Positions 6,235-9,512 of a stretch of DNA of 9,512 bases are shown one piece after another. Numbering within the stretch: position 1 is the first letter of the stretch; every line of letters begins with the position of its first letter. The stretch lies in assembly GCA_023129815.1 (NCBI GenBank), contig JAGMBH010000008.1, positions 1-9,512 of the forward strand. The letters run 5' to 3'. The notes below the pieces were generated by a model, which was not told where the DNA came from, ran no database searches, and saw nothing but the letters and a program-made list of their open reading frames with translations. Source of the DNA: Dehalococcoidia bacterium. GTDB taxonomy: Bacteria > Chloroflexota > Dehalococcoidia > GIF9 > AB-539-J10. A program made the position numbers and the translations under genes.

Positions 6235-6873
6235 ATGAGAGATTGGCCGCCAAAGCCTAATCCACGATATGAACGTGCGGTGTTTTTGGACCGAGATGGA
6301 ACAATCAACGTTGACACGCATTTTCCTCATAGGGTAGAGTCGCTTGAATTTATTCCCAAAGCTGTTGAAGGACTGAGGGTTTTGTCGGCGCTTCCCCTCC
6401 ATATTATCGTAGTGTCCAACCAAGCGGGAATAGCACTCAATATTTTCACGGTGGAGCAAATGTCGCAATTCAATACAGAGCTTCGGACTAAGATTGAGCA
6501 CGCCGGGGCACACATAGACGCATTTTACTTCTGTCCCCATCTCGAAGCTAAGCACCTGGCATCCGGGGTTTCCGCTTGTGCTTGCTCAAAGCCTTCGCCG
6601 GGGATGTTACTAGAAGCAGCCAAGGAGTTCCAACTAGACCTATCCAGAAGTTACCTTATAGGTGATAAAACCTCTGACATAGCGGTGGGTGAGAGGGTAG
6701 GGTGCGTAACTATCCTCCTTAGAACGGGCAAAGCAGGGAGAGAAGAAGGTGCACTATCAATTGAATCCGAGTATTTGGCAGAGAACTTATATGAGGCCGC
6801 TCTTTTAGTCCAAGTACTTCTTGAACATGATTCGAAGGTTAAGCCCATACCGGCCAGATATAAAAGACTGTAG
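6235..6873 (+). CDS. HAD-IIIA phosphatase, GmhB / HisB-N type
   Basis: A 212-residue cytoplasmic Mg-dependent phosphatase of the HAD-IIIA subfamily, the group that holds D,D-heptose 1,7-bisphosphate phosphatase (GmhB) and the histidinol-phosphatase half of enterobacterial HisB. Motif I is FLDRDGTIN (17-25) with nucleophile D19 and acid/base D21. Motif II is SNQAGIA (61-67), and motif III/IV is K119 plus IGDKTSDI (142-149) with D144 and D148. A zinc site CPH...C.C (C100, H102, C115, C117) is complete, as in both named groups. The ATG at 6235 follows the membrane-protein stop by four bases, with GGAGAG (6221-6226) inside the previous gene as ribosome site. No other heptose gene is present, and its place among hisB fragments makes a histidinol-phosphate phosphatase role possible but unproven. 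The family is secure, the substrate is not. Confidence 0.88.
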   Translation: MRDWPPKPNPRYERAVFLDRDGTINVDTHFPHRVESLEFIPKAVEGLRVLSALPLHIIVVSNQAGIALNIFTVEQMSQFNTELRTKIEHAGAHIDAFYFCPHLEAKHLASGVSACACSKPSPGMLLEAAKEFQLDLSRSYLIGDKTSDIAVGERVGCVTILLRTGKAGREEGALSIESEYLAENLYEAALLVQVLLEHDSKVKPIPARYKRL

Positions 6874-6940
6874 AAGGATTGCCAGGCATAGGGTTTTTAC
6901 TTCCTACATTCAGTCTGACTATAAACCATACATCGACAAA

Positions 6941-7015
6941 AGTTCGGATTTTCCCCTGCTCCGGGAGCGTTTTTACTATCTCCGGATCCTACCAGGTATG
7001 AAATAGCCCTGAACT
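6941..7015 (+). repeat. 75-bp hairpin element, unit B
   Basis: A diverged copy of unit A. Both start with GTTCGGATTT, have a C-run and a GGGAGC in the middle, reach TCCG(A/G)A(-/T)CCT as the closing arm, and end AGGT...AAA...CCC(C/T)GAACT at the same overall length, with only one- or two-base gaps. The outer arm pairing is kept here as TTCGGA with TCCGGA (one G-U pair) and the inner one as TCCC with GGGA. It lies about 44 bp before a TGnTATAAT, as unit A lies about 55 bp before one. Confidence 0.58.
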
Positions 7016-7019
7016 CGGG

Positions 7020-7035
7020 CTTTATTGAAATAAAG
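7020..7035 (+). other. Small perfect hairpin
   Basis: CTTTAT-TGAA-ATAAAG forms a 6-bp stem with a four-base loop immediately after unit B. It is AT-rich and is followed by GGAGTC, not a T-run, so it is not a convincing terminator. It may be an extension of the repeat element or part of the promoter upstream region. Confidence 0.4.
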
Positions 7036-7055
7036 GGAGTCAAATTTGGGTTTTC

Positions 7056-7064
7056 TGGTATAAT
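7056..7064 (+). promoter_or_regulatory. Extended -10 promoter motif upstream of the MNT gene
   Basis: TGGTATAAT combines a TGn extension with a perfect TATAAT at 7059-7064, without a recognisable -35. Transcription would start near 7071 and give a leader of about 170 bases before the MNT ATG. Its placement downstream of unit B mirrors the arrangement at 5542-5676. Confidence 0.45.
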
Positions 7065-7114
7065 GAGGTTGAGTTTCAGGTAGAGTTCCCGGTCATGAAA
7101 ATTAGAAGGAGGGG

Positions 7115-7282
7115 AATAATTATTCCAAATTTAGGGTGAAGATTGCCCTATGAGATGAAATTTTAAAGGAAAAAGAATGCTAGGAAGAACTGAGACGCTA
7201 TACCGATGAGCCATATAATAAGTGTTTAGATAAGTATTATGAAGAGTGCCAGAATAGCTCAGAGAAAGCCCAAAAATATTAA
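7115..7282 (+). pseudogene. Possible decayed gene overlapping the MNT start
   Basis: One reading frame that passes through TGA (7151) and TAG (7181) gives protein-like text on both sides: NNYSKFRVKIAL, DEILKEKEC, then EELRRYTDEPYNKCLDKYY and EECQNSSEKAQKY before TAA (7280-7282). It begins just after a strong Shine-Dalgarno-like stretch and overlaps the MNT start in another frame. It could be the wreck of an upstream gene, but AT-rich DNA often yields such short charged frames, and I recognise no family. Confidence 0.25.
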
Positions 7283-7595
7283 AGAAATCGAGCCTTTGTT
7301 TTTTGGGGTAAAAGCATGTCTAAGAAAGATTTATGGTAAAAGGCTGGCAGCCGTGATTCTTTACGGCTCTTTTGCTAATGGCAAGGCAAATGAGGACTCC
7401 GATATAGATATTGCTGTTGTTTTGAAGGGCAGTGTGGATAAGGCAGAAGAAATCAGCAAAATACATGATGCCATTTACCCCTTATCGCTGGAATATGGAC
7501 AGCTCATCTCAATTTACCCGCTTTCTGAAGAAGCGCTTGGAGATGTGGAATGGCCTCTCCATTACTACATCAAAAACGAAGGCATTAAAGTGTGA
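7239..7595 (+). CDS. MNT-type minimal nucleotidyltransferase, orphaned
   Basis: A 118-residue nucleotidyltransferase of the polymerase-beta superfamily, the MNT half of MNT/HEPN toxin-antitoxin pairs, where MNT neutralises the HEPN RNase, in studied cases by AMPylation. The core motif is LYGSFANGK...DSDIDIAVV (61-82), with G63-S64 and the metal-binding D77 and D79. The C-terminal part (LSLEYGQLIS, then PLHYYIKNEGIKV) matches how such proteins usually end. The ATG at 7239 is the first in frame after a TAG at 7227 and gives a normal length, though no good Shine-Dalgarno precedes it. The TGA stop overlaps a GTG (GTGA, 7592-7595), as in coupled MNT-HEPN pairs, but the expected HEPN gene is cut off after about seven codons. 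The gene itself looks intact; whether it retains a role without its partner is unknown. Confidence 0.85.
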   Translation: MKSARIAQRKPKNIKEIEPLFFGVKACLRKIYGKRLAAVILYGSFANGKANEDSDIDIAVVLKGSVDKAEEISKIHDAIYPLSLEYGQLISIYPLSEEALGDVEWPLHYYIKNEGIKV

Positions 7596-7684
7596 AAGAG
7601 GCTCGAGCTCTGGATTCAGCCACGCGCATTGATGAGCGAATTTCAGGCAGGGTGCCCAGCACGAAGGAAGTTATTGAGAGCTAA
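7592..7684 (+). pseudogene. Start of a lost HEPN partner fused in frame to hisB tail (copy 3)
   Basis: A 30-codon frame from GTG 7592 to TAA 7684. It begins VKEARAL, like the opening of HEPN proteins that follow MNT genes, and continues DSATRIDERISGRVPSTKEV and IES, which is the HisB C terminus (residues 173-196) with one clear oddity, L184S. Homology to hisB starts at 7604 with CGAGCTCTGG, the same ten bases found in copy 2 at 4588-4597. By hand count the last 78 bp differ from copy 1 at 13 and from copy 2 at 11 positions, so this is a third allele. The join looks like recombination at a short shared sequence that removed nearly the whole HEPN gene. The 3' end overlaps the convergent otsB by 14 bp. 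The hisB part is certain; the HEPN part is inference from seven residues plus the MNT context. Confidence 0.8.
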
Positions 7685-8471
7685 AAGTCCCACTTAACAT
7701 CTTAAGGAATTGATACACCTCTTTCGGTGAATACAGAGAATATTGGGCTGGAGGCTTAGTAGTCCCTTCGCCTATATAAATTGAAATCCCGCCATTCATA
7801 TCTACCGTGCGAAAACCATCGTAATCGGTTACATCATCGCCAAGGAATAGCATCAACGGTTTATCCTCACCAGTAAGTTTTTGAGCGATGAACTCTACTG
7901 CTTTACCTTTATCCCAATCTGCTGCCGGTCTTATATCGTATGCCTTTTTGCTTGGAGTGATTCTTATCTGACCTAAGGCAAGAGAAGGGTTAACGATTTC
8001 AGTGAAAATCTTGTTCAATTCATCTAGCTGTGCTTCATCTACCAGTCGATAGTGCAGGCTTAATGTTAGCCCTTTATTATCTATTCTAGCTCCTTTAATG
8101 CCTGCTATAGCTTTACTAATATCTTGACATAAAGAACGTAGCAAAGGGATTGCCTGCTTAGCGGCCGGATTAACAAAACTAATACTTGGTCCTTCTATCT
8201 CCAAACCATGGTTCGCAGCATAGATAATGTCGTTGATACCTACTCTTTGTTGCAGATCTTCTATGGTTCTGCCACTTATTATTCCTAAAGTCAGGCGGGG
8301 ATTTTTAGCCAGACCTTGCAAGCACTCTTTCATCTCTGGTGATAAGTGGGCTAATTCAGGCCTTTCTACGATGGGAGTTAATGTACCATCATAATCAATC
8401 AGCAGTAATATATGCCCTGCTTCCCTGATTCTGAGAGCAACAGCATTCCAACAAGAGTGGAGATGTTTCAT
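7671..8471 (-). CDS. otsB: Trehalose-6-phosphate phosphatase
   Basis: HAD-superfamily phosphatase that releases trehalose from trehalose 6-phosphate. At 266 residues it has the usual bacterial length. Motif I is LLIDYDGTLTP (23-33) with nucleophile D26 and D28; motif II is ISGRT (65-69). NHG (87-89), HYR (140-142) and K189 in DWDKGKAVEF mark the cap and motif III, and LGDDVTDYDGF (210-220) is motif IV with D212, D213 and D216. The ATG lies 13 bp after the otsA stop, so the two form an operon; no clear Shine-Dalgarno is seen, suggesting translational coupling. The last residues, SSQ, and the stop codon lie in the hisB tail remnant on the opposite strand, so the gene end is set by former hisB sequence. 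No conserved motif is affected. Confidence 0.95.
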   Translation of the reverse strand: MKHLHSCWNAVALRIREAGHILLLIDYDGTLTPIVERPELAHLSPEMKECLQGLAKNPRLTLGIISGRTIEDLQQRVGINDIIYAANHGLEIEGPSISFVNPAAKQAIPLLRSLCQDISKAIAGIKGARIDNKGLTLSLHYRLVDEAQLDELNKIFTEIVNPSLALGQIRITPSKKAYDIRPAADWDKGKAVEFIAQKLTGEDKPLMLFLGDDVTDYDGFRTVDMNGGISIYIGEGTTKPPAQYSLYSPKEVYQFLKMLSGTFSSQ

Positions 8472-8484
8472 GCCATGCTTGTAG

Positions 8485-9512
8485 CTACGATAAATTTGCT
8501 AATTCCGAGAAAATATCGGCAGCCCATTTATAGATATTGCTCTTCCTAACTATGCCTCTTTTTCTTTTCATCCGTCTACGCTTTTCTGATTTAGGCATAT
8601 CCATAGCTTCCTTAATTGATGCAGCAAATTGGTCAATGGCGAGAGGATTTATTAATAAAGCGTCGTCAAGCTCCCTGGCAGCTCCAGTGGATGAGCTTAA
8701 TATTAAAATGCCATCGTTATCACTCTGGCTGGCAACGAACTCCTTGGCCACTAAGTTCATCCCATCATGTAGCGAACTCACTATGCATAAATCTGCCATG
8801 CATCTTAGAGCTGCCAATGTATTAGGGGGCGAAGGTCCAGGTAGAGTGATTATTGGCTTCCAATCCCCTAAAGCATGTTTCTGGTTTATCTTGCCTACCA
8901 GTGCATCTACATCCTCTCCTAGTTTTCTGTAGCTTGAGATTTGTGTACGGCTGGGCACCTGCGCTTCTATAAAGACCGTTTTCCCCTTATACTCTGGCCA
9001 GTTGTCTAGAAAACGCTCTATAGCCATCAGCCTTTGAGGAATTCCTTTAGTATAATCCAACCTGTCTATACTAATGGCTATAGATTTCCCTTCCAATGCT
9101 AGGCTATGCTTCAACCGTTTTACTTCTCGTTTAACTTTGCCCTTCTGGGCATCTTGGGAGAGTTGTTCAAAATCTACACTTATAGGGAAGTGGCGTACCA
9201 GCGTTTGCTTTTCATCCAAGATCACCTCTGCCTTTTCATAGTTAACCTTGGCTTTGGTGACTCTGTTTACTGTGGTAAGAAAGTTACGGCAGTGGCGTAC
9301 TGTGTGAAAGCCTAAAAGGTCATTCCCTAAAAGGCCATCCAATATCTCCCTTTGCCAGGGGCAGGTACTAAAAACTTGCTGTCTAGGCCAAGGAATATGC
9401 CAAAACTGTGCTACTGTAGTCTCCGGCCTAGCTTCTTTTATCAAACGCGGTAGTAGAGCAAAATGATAATCCTGGATGAAAACCAAGGCCTTTCTGTTTC
9501 CTATCTCCTCCA
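8485..9512 (-). CDS. otsA: Trehalose-6-phosphate synthase, N-terminal part outside the window
   Basis: GT-B glycosyltransferase of family GT20 that joins the glucose of UDP-glucose (or another NDP-glucose) to glucose 6-phosphate. The frame is open to the window edge. The codons before the first possible TTG start (9486) read EEIGNRKALV, leading into FIQDYHFALLP, the internal HDYHL-type motif, so perhaps 100-140 N-terminal residues are missing. Further motifs are FWHIPWP, GFHTVRHCRNF, the donor-phosphate segment SIDRLDYTKGIPQRL (R and K of the usual RxxxxK pair present), and SSLHDGMNLVAKEFV with the sugar-binding D and the E of the C-terminal domain. In that last motif H stands where R is common (LRDGMN), a variation seen in other family members. 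The C terminus ends normally. It is co-directional with otsB. Confidence 0.94.
   Translation of the reverse strand, partial: EEIGNRKALVFIQDYHFALLPRLIKEARPETTVAQFWHIPWPRQQVFSTCPWQREILDGLLGNDLLGFHTVRHCRNFLTTVNRVTKAKVNYEKAEVILDEKQTLVRHFPISVDFEQLSQDAQKGKVKREVKRLKHSLALEGKSIAISIDRLDYTKGIPQRLMAIERFLDNWPEYKGKTVFIEAQVPSRTQISSYRKLGEDVDALVGKINQKHALGDWKPIITLPGPSPPNTLAALRCMADLCIVSSLHDGMNLVAKEFVASQSDNDGILILSSSTGAARELDDALLINPLAIDQFAASIKEAMDMPKSEKRRRMKRKRGIVRKSNIYKWAADIFSELANLS

Larger units (their letters stand above)
6874..7238. other. 365-bp intergenic region with hairpin element, promoter and possible gene remnant
   Basis: The gap between the phosphatase and the MNT gene holds hairpin unit B (6941-7015), a small perfect hairpin (7020-7035), an extended -10 motif (7056-7064) and a strong Shine-Dalgarno-like AGAAGGAGGGG (7104-7114). 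No start codon at a usable distance opens a long frame behind the latter. The only frame from there, ATG 7095 to TGA 7139, gives 14 residues. From about 7115 on, a decayed reading frame is possible. The layout suggests a gene has been lost here. Confidence 0.5.

Noticed and set aside
7095..7139. 14-residue frame starting at ATG 7095
   Set aside because: Too short, and its codons contain the Shine-Dalgarno-like stretch itself; no evidence that it is translated.
1737..7603. Integrative element with its own recombinase
   Set aside because: The interval has the repeated gene ends expected of one, but no integrase, transposase or relaxase is encoded, so I did not annotate it as a mobile element.
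8537..8932. 131-codon open frame on the plus strand inside otsA
   Set aside because: Antisense to the conserved C-terminal domain of OtsA; its openness follows from the codon pattern of the real gene.

Overview
The window looks like bacterial chromosome, most likely from a Chloroflexota (Dehalococcoidia-type) genome. That placement rests on the remembered style of the HisC and HisB proteins, the phasin-like/UbiB pair and the dispersed 'GTCATTGCGAGGAGC'-type repeats; no search was run. Both ends are cut inside genes: hisC runs in from the left edge, and otsA runs off the right edge on the minus strand.

Left part (1-1736): the end of a histidine operon, hisC then hisB, with one palindromic dispersed repeat lying in frame inside hisC and a second between the two genes. 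Right part (7671-9512, minus strand): a trehalose operon, otsA-otsB, transcribed toward hisB.

Middle part (1737-7603): about 5.9 kb that appears to have been placed between hisB and otsB. It falls into two cassettes, each ending in a 5'-truncated copy of the hisB 3' end. Cassette 1 (about 1.74-4.34 kb) carries a small phasin-like coiled-coil protein and a UbiB/ABC1-family kinase-like membrane protein, and ends with a 324-bp hisB second half. Cassette 2 (about 4.67-7.60 kb) carries a HEPN-like protein, a four-helix membrane protein coupled to a HAD-IIIA phosphatase, and an orphan MNT nucleotidyltransferase, and ends with the last 81 bp of a third hisB allele. The three hisB tails differ mostly at silent positions, so they look like separately evolved alleles and not fresh copies. 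The third tail lies directly against otsB and supplies its stop codon, so the original order was probably hisB followed by convergent otsB.

Two details stand out. The MNT gene ends in a GTGA overlap with what looks like the start of its usual HEPN partner (VKEARAL), but that gene runs in frame into the hisB tail after about seven codons, so the partner has been lost by recombination. Two diverged 75-bp hairpin elements also lie upstream of the membrane-protein gene and the MNT gene, each followed about 45-55 bp later by an extended -10 promoter motif. No integrase, transposase, tRNA, rRNA or CRISPR array is visible, so how the hisB tails were multiplied remains open.
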